A stretch of 64,000 nt of DNA. Origin: Streptomyces radicis (GTDB taxonomy: Bacteria; Actinomycetota; Actinomycetes; Streptomycetales; Streptomycetaceae). A program made the position numbers and the translations under genes. The notes below the pieces were generated by a model. It saw only the letters and a program-made list of their open reading frames with translations. It did not search any database and was not told the DNA's origin. Where the stretch lies: NCBI RefSeq assembly GCF_003626575.1, contig NZ_RBDY01000008.1, positions 62,001 to 126,000 of the forward strand, in the 5' to 3' direction. Of the stretch, positions 16,478-25,952 are shown one piece after another. Each line of letters begins with the position of its first letter. Positions within the stretch are counted from its first letter, which is position 1.

Positions 16478-17718
16478 CGGGCGTCCTCGGGGCGGGAAGG
16501 GGCGGGCTGCTCTGGGATGTCGGCGGGGGCGGCGACGGGGGGCGGCGAGGCGGGCGGCGTGGGCGGCAGGGCGGGAACGCCGAGCGCCATCGTCGCCCCG
16601 GCGGCCCGCTGCGCGGGAACGGGCGCCTGCGGCTGAACGGGCGGCTGTGCCTGAACGGGCGGCTGCGGCGGCACATACGGCTGCTGCGGCGGCGCGTACC
16701 CGGGCGCGTACCCCGGCGTGTGGCCCGGCGCGTACCCCGGCGCGGGCGCCTGCTGGACGAGGCCGGCGCGCTGGTCCGCCGTCGAGCGGAAGTCCACCGC
16801 GCCCTGCGTCATCCGCATGTACGCCTCCTCGAGCGACGCCTGGTGCGGCGAGAGCTCCCACAGCCGGGTGTCCGCCTCGTGCGCCAGGTCGCTGATGCGC
16901 GGCAGCGGAAGGCCGACCACCTTGAGCGCGCCGTCCGCCTCGGGATGCACCTGCCCGCCCGCGTCGCCCAACGCCTTGACCAGCGCCTCGCGGGCCGCCT
17001 CGTCGCCGTCCGGGGTGCGGACGCGGGCGAAGTCCGTGGAGTTGGCGGCGATGAAGTCCCGCACCGGCAGGTCGGCCATCAGCTGGCCGCGGCCGATGAC
17101 GATGAGGTGGTCGGCCGTCTGGGCCATCTCGCTCATCAGGTGGCTGGAGACGAACACCGTCCGCCCCTCGGCCGCCAGCCGCCGCATCAGGTTGCGGACC
17201 CAGAGGATGCCCTCGGGGTCGAGGCCGTTCACCGGCTCGTCGAACAGCAGCACCTGCGGGTCGCCGAGCAGCGCCGCCGCGATGCCGAGGCGCTGGCCCA
17301 TGCCCAGCGAGAACGCCTTGCTCCGCCGCCGCGCCACCTCCGAAAGGCCCACCACGCCGAGCACCTCGTCCACGCGCCGGGCCGGGATGCCGGACAGCTG
17401 CGCCAGGCACAGCAGGTGCGCCCGCGCGCTGCGGCCCCCGTGCTTGGCGTTGGCGTCGAGCAACGCCCCCACCTGGCGTGGGGCGTTGGGCAGCTGACGG
17501 TACGGATACCCGCCGATCGTCACGCTGCCGCCCGTCGGGTGGTCGAGCCCGAGGATCATCCGCATGGTGGTCGACTTGCCCGCGCCGTTCGGGCCGAGGA
17601 AGCCGGTGACCTTGCCCGGCTGGACCCTGAAGGTCAGGTTGTACACGGCCGTCCTGGCGCCATAGCTCTTGGTCAGGCCGACTGCCTCGATCATGTTGTC
17701 ACCCGTCGTCCCCGTCAT
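16474..17718 (-). CDS. ABC transporter ATP-binding protein with Pro-rich C-terminus
   Basis: A 414-residue ATPase. Walker A GPNGAGKSTTM, signature FSLGMGQRLGIA and Walker B VLLFDEPVNGLDP are intact, followed by the SSHLMSEMAQTADHLIVIGR segment. After about residue 310 comes a Tyr/Pro/Gly/Gln-rich tail (GYAPGHTPGYAPG, QPPVQAQPPVQ) absent from the paralogue next door. The ATG at 17718 is used; ATG at 17694 (MIEAVGLTKSYG) matches the usual family start and is an equally good choice. It works with the permease that overlaps its 3' end. Confidence 0.92.
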   Translation of the reverse strand: MTGTTGDNMIEAVGLTKSYGARTAVYNLTFRVQPGKVTGFLGPNGAGKSTTMRMILGLDHPTGGSVTIGGYPYRQLPNAPRQVGALLDANAKHGGRSARAHLLCLAQLSGIPARRVDEVLGVVGLSEVARRRSKAFSLGMGQRLGIAAALLGDPQVLLFDEPVNGLDPEGILWVRNLMRRLAAEGRTVFVSSHLMSEMAQTADHLIVIGRGQLMADLPVRDFIAANSTDFARVRTPDGDEAAREALVKALGDAGGQVHPEADGALKVVGLPLPRISDLAHEADTRLWELSPHQASLEEAYMRMTQGAVDFRSTADQRAGLVQQAPAPGYAPGHTPGYAPGYAPPQQPYVPPQPPVQAQPPVQPQAPVPAQRAAGATMALGVPALPPTPPASPPPVAAPADIPEQPAPSRPEDAR

Positions 17719-17776
17719 GGCCGAAAACTCATCCCCGATTGGCCCATGACCCTATCGGCTCATGAAGGGCCTGGTG

Positions 17777-18550
17777 TCACGCGTCCCGCTTCCGCAGGAC
17801 GGCATAGCCCGCGAGCAGCGCGCCCACCACCCAGATCGTCATGATCAGCAGCCCGGCCCAGGGCCCGTAGGGCTGCTCGCCGTCGTCCATGACCCGCATG
17901 ACCCGCGAGCCCGCCTGGTCGGGGAGGTAGTGGCCGACCTTCTCGGTGGCCGGGACGTTGGCCAGGATCCCGGAGATCAGGAAGAAGAAGGGGATGAGGA
18001 TCCCGAACGACAGCATCGGGCTGCGCAGCGTCCACGCCGCCCCCATCGCGAAAAGCGCGATCAGCCCCATGTAGAGGCCCCCGCCGAACACCGCGCGCAG
18101 CACGCCTGGCTGGCCGATGTCGGTGCTGTGCTCGCCGAGGACCGACTGGCCGAGGAAGAACGCCAGGAAGCTGGTGACCATCCCCACCACCAGGGCGAGC
18201 GCGGCGGCGACCGCCAGCTTGGCCGCCATCAGCACCCCGCGCACCGGCACCGCGGTGAGCGAGGCGCGGATCATGCCGGTGCTGTACTCGTTGGACACCA
18301 CCAGGATGCCGAACGCGATGAGCGCGAGCTGGCCGAGCGACGTGCCCGCGAAGCTGATGAACGTCGGGTCGAACGTCATGCGCTCATGGGGGGAAAGATC
18401 GTCGAAGTTGTGCCCGATGAGCCCGCTGATCAGCATCCCGAGCGCCACCGTGACGACGATCGCGGTCACCAGCGTCCACAGCGTCGAACGCACCGACCTG
18501 ATCTTGGTCCACTCCGAGAGCAGCACGCGGCGGGCGTTCTCCGCGCTCAT
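17777..18550 (-). CDS. ABC-2 type exporter permease
   Basis: A 257-residue permease with six predicted membrane segments. SEWTKIRSVRSTLWTLVTA and SNEYSTGMIRASLTAVPVRG are nearly the same as in the other permease of this region, showing a common origin. The ATG overlaps the ATPase stop by 4 bp (ATGA). It ends 58 bp before the start of the next ABC ATPase, so the two systems may be transcribed together. Substrate unknown. Confidence 0.9.
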   Translation of the reverse strand: MSAENARRVLLSEWTKIRSVRSTLWTLVTAIVVTVALGMLISGLIGHNFDDLSPHERMTFDPTFISFAGTSLGQLALIAFGILVVSNEYSTGMIRASLTAVPVRGVLMAAKLAVAAALALVVGMVTSFLAFFLGQSVLGEHSTDIGQPGVLRAVFGGGLYMGLIALFAMGAAWTLRSPMLSFGILIPFFFLISGILANVPATEKVGHYLPDQAGSRVMRVMDDGEQPYGPWAGLLIMTIWVVGALLAGYAVLRKRDA

Positions 18551-19458
18551 CGCCCGGCCCTCGCGTGGTACTCGACGGACTCGTGCGTCAGCCGCATGAA
18601 CGCCTCCTCGAGCGACGCCTGCTGATGGCTCAGCTCGTGCAGCACCACGTCGTTCTCCGCCGCGAGCTCGCCGACCCTGGCCGCGGGCAGGTCCTCGATC
18701 TCCAGGCTGCCGTCGGGGCACTGCCGCGGCCGCCCGCCCGCCCGTTCGAGCGCCGCGCGCAGCCGCTCGTGGTCGGGGGAGCGGACCCGGACGAACGTCC
18801 GCGCGTTCTCCTCGATGAACCGCGCCATCGACGTGTCGGCCAGCAGCCTGCCCTGGCCGATGACGATGAGGTGGTCGGCCGTCAGCGCCATCTCGCTCAT
18901 CAGGTGGCTGGAGACGAACACCGTCCGCCCTTCGGCGGCCAGTCGCTTCATCAGGTTGCGGATCCACTGGATGCCCTCGGGGTCGAGCCCGTTCACCGGC
19001 TCGTCGAACATCAGGATCCGCGGGTCGCCGAGCAGCGCGCTCGCGATGCCGAGGCGCTGGCCCATGCCGAGCGAGAAGCCCTTGGGCCGCTTCTTGGCCA
19101 CCCCCGCGAGGCCCACCAGGTCGAGCACGTCGTCGATGCGGCGCAGCGGGATGTCGTTGCTCTGCGCCAGGCACAGCAGGTGGTGGTACGCGGTGCGCCC
19201 CGGGTGCACGGCCTTCGCCTCGAGCAGCGCCCCGATGTGGGTGAGCGGATCGGCCAGCTGGTGGTACCGCCGCCCGTCGATGCGGACCTGACCCGCGCTC
19301 GGGTGGTCGAGCCCGAGGATCATGCGCATCGTGGTGGACTTGCCCGAGCCGTTGGGCCCGAGGAAGCCGGTGACCACGCCGGGGCGCACGGAGAACGTCA
19401 GATCCTGCACGGCGGTCGTGCGTCCGTACCGCTTCGTCAGGCCAGCCAGCTCGATCAT
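18547..19458 (-). CDS. ABC transporter ATP-binding protein
   Basis: A 303-residue ABC-2 type ATPase. Walker A GPNGSGKSTTM, signature FSLGMGQRLGIA and Walker B ILMFDEPVNGLDPEG are intact. SSHLMSEMALTADHLIVIGQ follows. It is strongly similar to the ATPase of the downstream system but lacks its Pro-rich tail and ends in a short charged tail. It starts at MIELAGLTKRYG. It is the first gene of the four-gene exporter block, 87 bp after filP. Confidence 0.93.
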   Translation of the reverse strand: MIELAGLTKRYGRTTAVQDLTFSVRPGVVTGFLGPNGSGKSTTMRMILGLDHPSAGQVRIDGRRYHQLADPLTHIGALLEAKAVHPGRTAYHHLLCLAQSNDIPLRRIDDVLDLVGLAGVAKKRPKGFSLGMGQRLGIASALLGDPRILMFDEPVNGLDPEGIQWIRNLMKRLAAEGRTVFVSSHLMSEMALTADHLIVIGQGRLLADTSMARFIEENARTFVRVRSPDHERLRAALERAGGRPRQCPDGSLEIEDLPAARVGELAAENDVVLHELSHQQASLEEAFMRLTHESVEYHARAGR

Positions 19459-19545
19459 GGCCCGACGCTAAAACGGCGCGGGGGCCGCCGCCCGGTGAAG
19501 GCGGCGACCCCTGCGCCGGTGGAGTGAGCCGAGGGGCTCGGCGGC

Positions 19546-20490
19546 TCAGCGGGACTGCTGGGCCGGAACACCCTTGGCCAGGCCCTCGTCGGCGTCGTCG
19601 TCGCCCAGGGTGGCGGCGGCGACCTGAGCGCCGGTCAGGGTGGCCAGCATCTCGCGGACGTTGGTCAGCTGGGCGTTGATGCTGTCGCGGCGGTTGGTGA
19701 GCGCCGCCAGCTCGCGCTCGGACTCGCTGCGGATCCGGTCGGCCTTGGCGTTGGCGTCGGCCACGATGTCCTCGGCCTGCCGCTGCGCGGTCTCCACCGT
19801 CTGGCGGGCCCTGCGCTCGGCGTCCGTGCGCAGCTTCTCGGCCTCGAGGCGCAGCTGCTCGGCGCGGTGCTCGATCTCGGCGAGGCGCTTCTCGGCCTTG
19901 GCCTGACGGGAGGCCAGGTCGCGCTCGGACTGCTCGCGGCGCTTGGCGAGGTTCGTCTCGAAGTCGGCCGCGGCCTGGGCCGCCTTGGCGCGGGTGTCCT
20001 CGAAGAGGGCGTCCGCCTCCTCGCGCTTGTTCTGCGCGTCCTTCTCGGCCTCGGCCCGCGTGGCGGCCGCCTCGCCCTGGGCCTTCTCGACGATGCGAGA
20101 GCCGTCTTCCTCGGCCTTGGCCTTGCGCTCCGCCGCGTACGACTCCGCGTCGTTCCGCACCTGCTGAGCCGCCCCCTCGGCCAGCTCGCGGTGCTGCTCG
20201 GCGGCCCTGCGGGCCTCCTCGCGCAGGTCCTTCGCCTCTTCCTCGGCGAGGCGCAGGATCTTCTCGACCCGGGCGCCGAGGCCGGCGTAGGACGGCTCGG
20301 AGTCGGAGATGGCGGCCTGGGCGTTCTGCGTCTCGAGGTGGAGCTCCTCGATCCGCTTCTCCAGGGAGGTGATACGAGCAAGTGCGCTGTCGCGGTCGGC
20401 AACGAGCTTCGAGATGCGGTCGTCCACCTGACCGCGGTCGTAGCCGCGCCGCACGAGCTCGAAGCCGAAGGGGGAGGATGTGTCGCTCAT
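19546..20490 (-). CDS. filP: Coiled-coil filament-forming protein FilP
   Basis: A 314-residue, almost fully coiled-coil protein. The N-terminus (SPFGFELVRRGYDRGQVDDR) resembles the DivIVA start, and the rest is Glu/Ala/Arg heptad-type sequence such as EEDGSRIVEKAQGEAAATRAEA. The length is close to the S. coelicolor FilP as I remember it (about 310 residues). FilP forms intermediate-filament-like structures behind growing hyphal tips and affects stiffness, working with DivIVA and Scy. It lies 240 bp downstream of scy in the same direction, so it may have its own promoter in that gap. Confidence 0.93.
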   Translation of the reverse strand: MSDTSSPFGFELVRRGYDRGQVDDRISKLVADRDSALARITSLEKRIEELHLETQNAQAAISDSEPSYAGLGARVEKILRLAEEEAKDLREEARRAAEQHRELAEGAAQQVRNDAESYAAERKAKAEEDGSRIVEKAQGEAAATRAEAEKDAQNKREEADALFEDTRAKAAQAAADFETNLAKRREQSERDLASRQAKAEKRLAEIEHRAEQLRLEAEKLRTDAERRARQTVETAQRQAEDIVADANAKADRIRSESERELAALTNRRDSINAQLTNVREMLATLTGAQVAAATLGDDDADEGLAKGVPAQQSR

Positions 20491-20730
20491 GGGGTTCCTG
20501 TCGAAATCAGACGGGTGAGTGAGTTGAAGTGATGGGCCTGGGCGTTCAGCGCTACGAGGTCGAGCTCCTCAGTCTTTCCGGAGACGGGTCCATGCCCTCG
20601 GGGGCATCATCCTAGGGGGCGAACCGGCGTGTCTTCGAGCGGATCCGGCTTCTCCGTGGAGAATGTTCGCCTCTTCCGCTCATTACCCTCAAGCCGGTGT
20701 TCAGGCGAATGGCCCAGTCGCCTTACCGCC

Positions 20731-23700
20731 TCAGCCGCCCGAACGTTTCCCGCCCGGCCTGCTCGCCCCGGCACCCGCCGCGACGGTGCCGTTGGCGCCG
20801 CCCTTGGCACCCGCGCCCTTGCCGGGCTTGGGCGCCTCGAACGACTCGAGGGCCTCCAACACGTCCTGCACCCGGGAGATCTCGGCGTTGATGTCCGCGC
20901 GCCTGCGGGCCAGCTTCTCCAGCTCACGCCTGCCCTCCTCCACCGTGCGCCTGGCCTCCCGCTCGGCGTCGGCACGCGTCTGCTGGATCTCGCGCAGCAC
21001 CACTGAACGCTGCTGCTCGGCGTCCTTGAGCAGCGCCTCCGCCTTCTTCACCGCGGCGATACGTACCTTACTCGCCTCGGAGTTGGCCTCGGAGAGCAGC
21101 TTGTCGGCCGCGGCGTTCGCCTCGGCGCGCTGCTCCTCCGCGGCCTTCATCAGCTTGTCGACGCGCTCGCCCGCGGTCCGCGCCTGCTCGGCCGACTCGC
21201 GCCGCGCCCTGTCGTGCAGCTCCTCGATCTCCGCCTCGACCCTGGTGCGTTGCTCCTCGGTGCGCTCGCGGATCGCCGACGCGTCCCGACGGGCCTCCTC
21301 GAGAAGCTGGTTGGCGTCCACGCGGGCCGTCTCGACCAGCTCGCTGCCCGCGTCCTGGGCGTCGCCGATGAGGCGGTTGGACTCCTTGCGGGCGGCCGCG
21401 ACCATCGTGTCCGACTGCTCCTCGGCGGCCGACGCCATGCGCAGCGCCTCCTCCTGAGCCTTCGCCAGCAGCTCGTCGGCCTGCGCCGCGGCGTCGCTGC
21501 GCTTGCGGGCGGCCTCCCGGCGCGCCCGGTCCTGGATGCCGTCCGCCTCCGCGCGCGTCCGCTCCGCCGCCTCCTCGGCGGCGGCCCGCACCCGATCGGC
21601 CTCGGCGATGGCCTCCTTGACGGTCCGTTCGGCGAGCGCGGCCGCGGCCTCCTTCTCCTCGGCCGACTCCCGCAGCACGCGGGCCGCCTCGCGCTCCGCC
21701 TCCGCGCGGTGCGTGGCGATCTCCGCCTCGGCCTCGTCGCGCAGCCCGCTGACGGAGTCCCGCACCTGCTGCGCCTTGTGCTCGGCCGCGGCCACCAGCG
21801 TCTCGGCCCTGCGCTCGGCGTCGTCGATCCTGGCGCGCGCCGCGGCGAGCAGCTCGTCGCTCTTCTCCCGCGCCTGCGCCCGCTCCCGGTGCGCGGCGTC
21901 GCGCGCGTCCGCCAGGAACGCGTCCGCCTCCGCCCGCAGCCGCGCCGCCTCCTCGCGCGCCGCGGCCAGCGTGCCCGCCGCCTCGGCCGCGGTGCGCTCG
22001 GCCGCCGCGCCCGCGTCCGCCCGCACCCGGTCGGCCGCCGACGCGGCCTCCTCGCGCAGCCGGTCCGCCTCGGCCAGCGCCTCGCCGCGCAGCCGGACCG
22101 CGAGCTCCTCGCCCTCGACCCTGAACCTGGCCGCGTCCGACGCGGCCTCCTCCCTGACCTCCTGCGCGGACCGCTCGGCCTGCTCGGTGAGCGCCCTGAT
22201 CCGCTCGGCCGCCTCGGCCCGCAGCCGCTCGACCTCCGCGTTGGCGTCCGAACGCAGCCGCTCCGCCTCGGCCCGCGCCGCCGCCAGGGCCTCCTCGGCC
22301 GCCGCGACCCGGCCCTCGGCCTCCGCGCGCAGCCGCTCCAGCTCGGCCGTCGCCGCCTCGCGGTCCGCCTTCGCCGCCTCGCGCGCCTCCGCGCGCATCC
22401 GGCGTGCGGTCTCCTCGGCCTCCTGCGTGGTCCGCTCGGCGTGCTGCCCGGCCTCCGCGCGCTGCTGCTCGGCCTCGACCCTGGCCTTCTTGAGCGCCTG
22501 CTCGGCCTGGTTCCGCAGGGTGGTGGCGCGTTCGATGGCCTCGGTGCGCACGCGTTCGCTCTCGGTCGACGCGGAGGAACGCAGCTCCTCGGCGTCCGCC
22601 TTCGCCTGCGTCAGCAGCTCCTCGGCGCTCGCCGCGGCCTGCTCGATCTGCGCGACCGCCTCACGGCGCGCGTCCGCCCTGACGCGCTCGCCCTCCTCGG
22701 TGGCGTCCGCGCGCAGCTGCTCGGCCTCGCTGCGCAGCCGCCGCGCCTCCTCCTGGAGCTGGACCGTCTTGGCGCGGTACTCCTTCGTGTCGTCGTGCGC
22801 GGCGCCCTTGAGCTGCTCGGCGACGTCGTGCGCCTCGGCGCGCAGCCGGTCCGCCTCCGCCTCGGCCTCGGCGCGCAGCCGCTCGGCCTCCTCGGTGGCC
22901 GCCCTGGTGGTGGCCTTGGCCTCCTCGGCGGCCCTGGTCAGCACGTCCTCCGCGGTGCGGGCCGCCTCGGCGAGCTGCGCGGCGTACTCCTCGGCCGACT
23001 TGGACCTGGCCTCCTCCGCCGCCTCGGACGCGATGCGCTCGGCCCGCGCCCGCGCCTCGTCGAGCACGTGCTGGGCCTCGGTCCTGCGGCCCTCGGCGTC
23101 CCGCGTGGCCTCCGAGACCATGCGCGCGACCTCGGCCTTGGCGGTGGCGGTGCGCTGCTCGTACTCCGTCTCGGCGCTGCCCCTGCGCTTGTCCGCCGCC
23201 GCGGTGGCCTCGGCGAGCAGCCGCTCGGCCTCCTCGCGCGCGGTGCGCAGCGCGGTCGTCGCCTCCTGGGCCCGCTCCTCGGCCTTGCGGACCAGCGCCG
23301 CGGCCTCGCGGCGCCCGCTGTCCGTCTCCTGCGCGGTGGTGCTGCGCAGCCGCTCGGCGTGCTGGGTCGCCTCCTGGGCCTGCGCGGACGCCGCCGTCAG
23401 CAGCCGCTCGGCGTCCGACCGCGCCCGGCGCACCAGCTCGTCGGCCTCGGCCCGCGCGGCCTCCGCCTCGGCCGCCATCCGCTGGCGCGCCTCGTCGGTC
23501 AGCCGCAGCGCCTCGGTCCTGGCCTGGGCGACGGTCCGCTCGGCCTCCGCGCGGGTCTCCTCGATCAGCCGCCTGGCCTGGGACTCGCTCCTGGCCCGCA
23601 GCTGCTCGGCCCAGGCGACGTTCTCGTTGACGTGGGACTCGACGGTGGCGCGCCGCTCGGCCAGCTCCTCGTCGAGGCGCTGCCGCCGCCCCACGGCCTC

Positions 23701-24051
23701 GGCGTGCAGCTCGGACTCCAGCCTGGCGCGGTGCTCGGCCTGCTCCTGGAGGACCCGCTGGGAGCGCGCCCTGGCGTCGCGCAGCTCGCGCTCGGCCTCC
23801 ACCCGCATCTGGTCGGCCTGGTGCTGTGCGGTGCGCAGGACCTGCTCGGCGTGGCCCGCGACGTCGCCGTAGACCGGGCGCAGGGCAAGGGCCCTGCGCA
23901 CCTCGTGCAGCTTGGCACGCAGCACCTCGACCTGGTAGCCGAGGTCGTCGGCGTGGTCGACCGCCTTGTCCCGCTCCTTCTTCAGCCGCTCCATCTCGGC
24001 TTCGAACTGCGAGAGGTGGTCCTCAGCCTGATAGGCGTCGTAGCCCGGCAC
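20731..24051 (-). CDS. scy: Polarity coiled-coil scaffold protein Scy
   Basis: A 1106-residue coiled-coil protein with a conserved N-terminal region (HLSQFEAEMERLKKERDKAV, then DLGYQVEVLRAKLHEVRRA). Long Ala/Glu/Arg-rich helical repeats follow, and the C-terminus is Gly/Ala/Lys-rich. Scy organises the tip polarisome with DivIVA and FilP in Streptomyces. GTG at 24051 (VPGYDAYQ) is chosen because known homologues begin there; an ATG at 24147 would add 32 residues. Published S. coelicolor Scy is about 1326 residues by memory, so this one is shorter by about 220. The antisense strand has long open frames caused only by codon bias. Confidence 0.92.
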   Translation of the reverse strand: MPGYDAYQAEDHLSQFEAEMERLKKERDKAVDHADDLGYQVEVLRAKLHEVRRALALRPVYGDVAGHAEQVLRTAQHQADQMRVEAERELRDARARSQRVLQEQAEHRARLESELHAEAVGRRQRLDEELAERRATVESHVNENVAWAEQLRARSESQARRLIEETRAEAERTVAQARTEALRLTDEARQRMAAEAEAARAEADELVRRARSDAERLLTAASAQAQEATQHAERLRSTTAQETDSGRREAAALVRKAEERAQEATTALRTAREEAERLLAEATAAADKRRGSAETEYEQRTATAKAEVARMVSEATRDAEGRRTEAQHVLDEARARAERIASEAAEEARSKSAEEYAAQLAEAARTAEDVLTRAAEEAKATTRAATEEAERLRAEAEAEADRLRAEAHDVAEQLKGAAHDDTKEYRAKTVQLQEEARRLRSEAEQLRADATEEGERVRADARREAVAQIEQAAASAEELLTQAKADAEELRSSASTESERVRTEAIERATTLRNQAEQALKKARVEAEQQRAEAGQHAERTTQEAEETARRMRAEAREAAKADREAATAELERLRAEAEGRVAAAEEALAAARAEAERLRSDANAEVERLRAEAAERIRALTEQAERSAQEVREEAASDAARFRVEGEELAVRLRGEALAEADRLREEAASAADRVRADAGAAAERTAAEAAGTLAAAREEAARLRAEADAFLADARDAAHRERAQAREKSDELLAAARARIDDAERRAETLVAAAEHKAQQVRDSVSGLRDEAEAEIATHRAEAEREAARVLRESAEEKEAAAALAERTVKEAIAEADRVRAAAEEAAERTRAEADGIQDRARREAARKRSDAAAQADELLAKAQEEALRMASAAEEQSDTMVAAARKESNRLIGDAQDAGSELVETARVDANQLLEEARRDASAIRERTEEQRTRVEAEIEELHDRARRESAEQARTAGERVDKLMKAAEEQRAEANAAADKLLSEANSEASKVRIAAVKKAEALLKDAEQQRSVVLREIQQTRADAEREARRTVEEGRRELEKLARRRADINAEISRVQDVLEALESFEAPKPGKGAGAKGGANGTVAAGAGASRPGGKRSGG

Positions 24052-24170
24052 CGCGCGGTCCCATCCGTCCCCTGGTCGTGATAAAGCAGATCCGGTGATC
24101 GGCCGAACACGGGACGCGGAAAAAGCCCGCAGCCCCGGCTCGGCCACTCTACCGGCCGGGGCAGCTCGCG

Positions 24171-24623
24171 TCAGTGGGCCTCGGGATCACCGGATGGTTC
24201 CGGTGTGGCCGCGGTGACGAGCTCGGTGAGGACGCCGTGGCAGTCCTTCGGGTGCAGGAACGTGATCCGCGAGTCCATCGAGCCGCGCCTCGGCTTCTCG
24301 TAGAGGACGCGTACGCCCTTGTCCCTGATCGCCTCGGAGTCGCCGTCCACGTCGGCGGTGCCGAAGGCGATGTGGTGGACGCCCTCGCCGTTCTTGGCCA
24401 TCCACTTGGCCACCGGCGAGTCCTCGCGGATCGGCTCGATGAGCTGGAGGTAGGAGGCCCCGCCGTCGTCGGTGCCGTTGATCCGCAGCATGGCCTCGCG
24501 GACGCCCTGCTCCTCGTTGACCTCGGAGTGGAACACCTCGAAACCATAGGTGGCGCGGTAGAACTCGACGGTGGCGTCGAGATCGAAGCAGGCGATCCCG
24601 ATGTGATCGATGCGCGTCAACAT
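24171..24623 (-). CDS. mce: Methylmalonyl-CoA epimerase
   Basis: A 150-residue VOC-fold epimerase that interconverts (R)- and (S)-methylmalonyl-CoA. The metal-binding His is in the start RIDHIGIACFDLD, a second in EGVHHIAFGTADVD, and the acid in GVLTELV. YGFEVFHSEVNEEQGVREAM matches the family well. The length fits. It is transcribed divergently from the thiolase gene across 113 bp. The product is the substrate form for methylmalonyl-CoA mutase, linking to propionyl-CoA metabolism. Confidence 0.95.
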   Translation of the reverse strand: MLTRIDHIGIACFDLDATVEFYRATYGFEVFHSEVNEEQGVREAMLRINGTDDGGASYLQLIEPIREDSPVAKWMAKNGEGVHHIAFGTADVDGDSEAIRDKGVRVLYEKPRRGSMDSRITFLHPKDCHGVLTELVTAATPEPSGDPEAH

Positions 24624-24736
24624 CCCCCTAGTGCAGCGTCATTGAGGGGGCGCGCGCAACGTGCGTACAGTCACAAGAACGCGCCGGTGACCGGCGGCGT
24701 CACGCTCTGTATCGTGAAGTGGGAAGAGGGAGCACC

Positions 24737-25945
24737 ATGGCAGCGACCGACAGTAATGCCTCCGTGATCGTGGCCGGGGCCAGGACGCCGATGGGCCGAC
24801 TGCTCGGCGCGCTGAAGCCGTTCTCCGGCGCGGAGCTGGGCGGCTTCGCCATCAGGGCGGCGCTCGAGCGGGCCGGGATCACGGGCGAGCAGGTGCAGTA
24901 CGTGATCATGGGCCAGGTGCTCCAGGCGGGCGCGGGCCAGATCCCGGCGCGCCAGGCCGCGGTGAAGGCGGGCATCCCGATGACCGTCCCCGCCCTCACG
25001 GTGAACAAGGTGTGCCTCTCGGGCCTCGACGCCATCGCCCTGGCCGACCAGCTCATCCGCGCGGGCGAGTTCGACGTGGTCGTCGCGGGCGGCCAGGAGT
25101 CCATGACGAACGCCCCGCACCTGCTCCCGAGGTCCCGCGAGGGCACGAAGTACGGCGCGATCGAGGTGCTCGACTCGATGGCCCACGACGGGCTGACCGA
25201 CTCGTTCGACGGCATCGCCATGGGCGAGTCCACCGAGCGGCACAACACCCGGCTCGGCATCACCCGCGAGGAGCAGGACGCGGTCGCCGCCCTCTCGCAC
25301 CAGCGGGCCGCCGCCGCGCGGAAGAACGGCGTGTTCGACGCCGAGATCGCCCCGGTCACCATCCCGCAGCGCAAGGGCGATCCCCTGGTGGTCTCGGCGG
25401 ACGAGGGCATCCGCCCCGACACCACCGAGGAGACGCTGGCGCGGCTGCGCCCCGCGTTCCCCGTGGACGGCGCGGGCACCATCACCGCGGGCTCGTCGTC
25501 GCCGATCTCGGACGGCGCGGCGGCCGTGGTCGTGATGTCGAGGGCGAAGGCCGAGGAGCTCGGCCTGACGTGGATCGCCGAGATCGGCGCGCACGGGAAC
25601 GTCGCGGGACCCGACTCCTCCCTCCACTCCCAGCCCTCGCGCGCCATCGAGAAGGCCCTGGCCCGCGAGGGCCTCGGCGTGGCCGACCTCGACCTGATCG
25701 AGATCAACGAGGCGTTCGCCGCCGTTGTCGTCCAGTCCGCCAAGGATCTGGGCGTGGACCTCGAAAAGGTGAATGTGAACGGCGGGGCCATCGCGCTCGG
25801 TCACCCGATCGGCATGTCGGGGGCCAGGCTCGCGCTGCACCTGGCGCTCGAGCTCGGGCGGCGCGGCGGCGGCACCGGAGCGGCGGCGTTGTGCGGGGGC
25901 GGCGGCCAGGGCGACGCCCTGATCCTGCGCGTGCCGCGGAGGTGA
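24737..25945 (+). CDS. Acetyl-CoA C-acetyltransferase (thiolase)
   Basis: A 402-residue thiolase making acetoacetyl-CoA from two acetyl-CoA, or the reverse. The nucleophile is C93 in [14 protein letters not shown]356 is in [16 protein letters not shown] and C386 in [12 protein letters not shown], giving the full Cys-His-Cys set. NEAFAAVV is also conserved. ATG at 24737 follows GAGGGAG; an upstream GTG at 24719 has no ribosome site. The next gene begins 7 bp after the stop, so thiolase and the MeaB-like GTPase form an operon. Confidence 0.95.
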   Translation: MAATDSNASVIVAGARTPMGRLLGALKPFSGAELGGFAIRAALERAGITGEQVQYVIMGQVLQAGAGQIPARQAAVKAGIPMTVPALTVNKVCLSGLDAIALADQLIRAGEFDVVVAGGQESMTNAPHLLPRSREGTKYGAIEVLDSMAHDGLTDSFDGIAMGESTERHNTRLGITREEQDAVAALSHQRAAAARKNGVFDAEIAPVTIPQRKGDPLVVSADEGIRPDTTEETLARLRPAFPVDGAGTITAGSSSPISDGAAAVVVMSRAKAEELGLTWIAEIGAHGNVAGPDSSLHSQPSRAIEKALAREGLGVADLDLIEINEAFAAVVVQSAKDLGVDLEKVNVNGGAIALGHPIGMSGARLALHLALELGRRGGGTGAAALCGGGGQGDALILRVPRR

Positions 25946-25952
25946 CGCGCAC

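Noticed and set aside
21214..24081. 955-residue open frame on the + strand opposite scy, and a 789-residue one overlapping it
   Set aside because: They are antisense shadows of the scy coiled coil caused by high-GC codon bias. Composition is Leu/Arg/Gly or Ser/Arg only, with no domain; the minus strand encodes the conserved Scy sequence.
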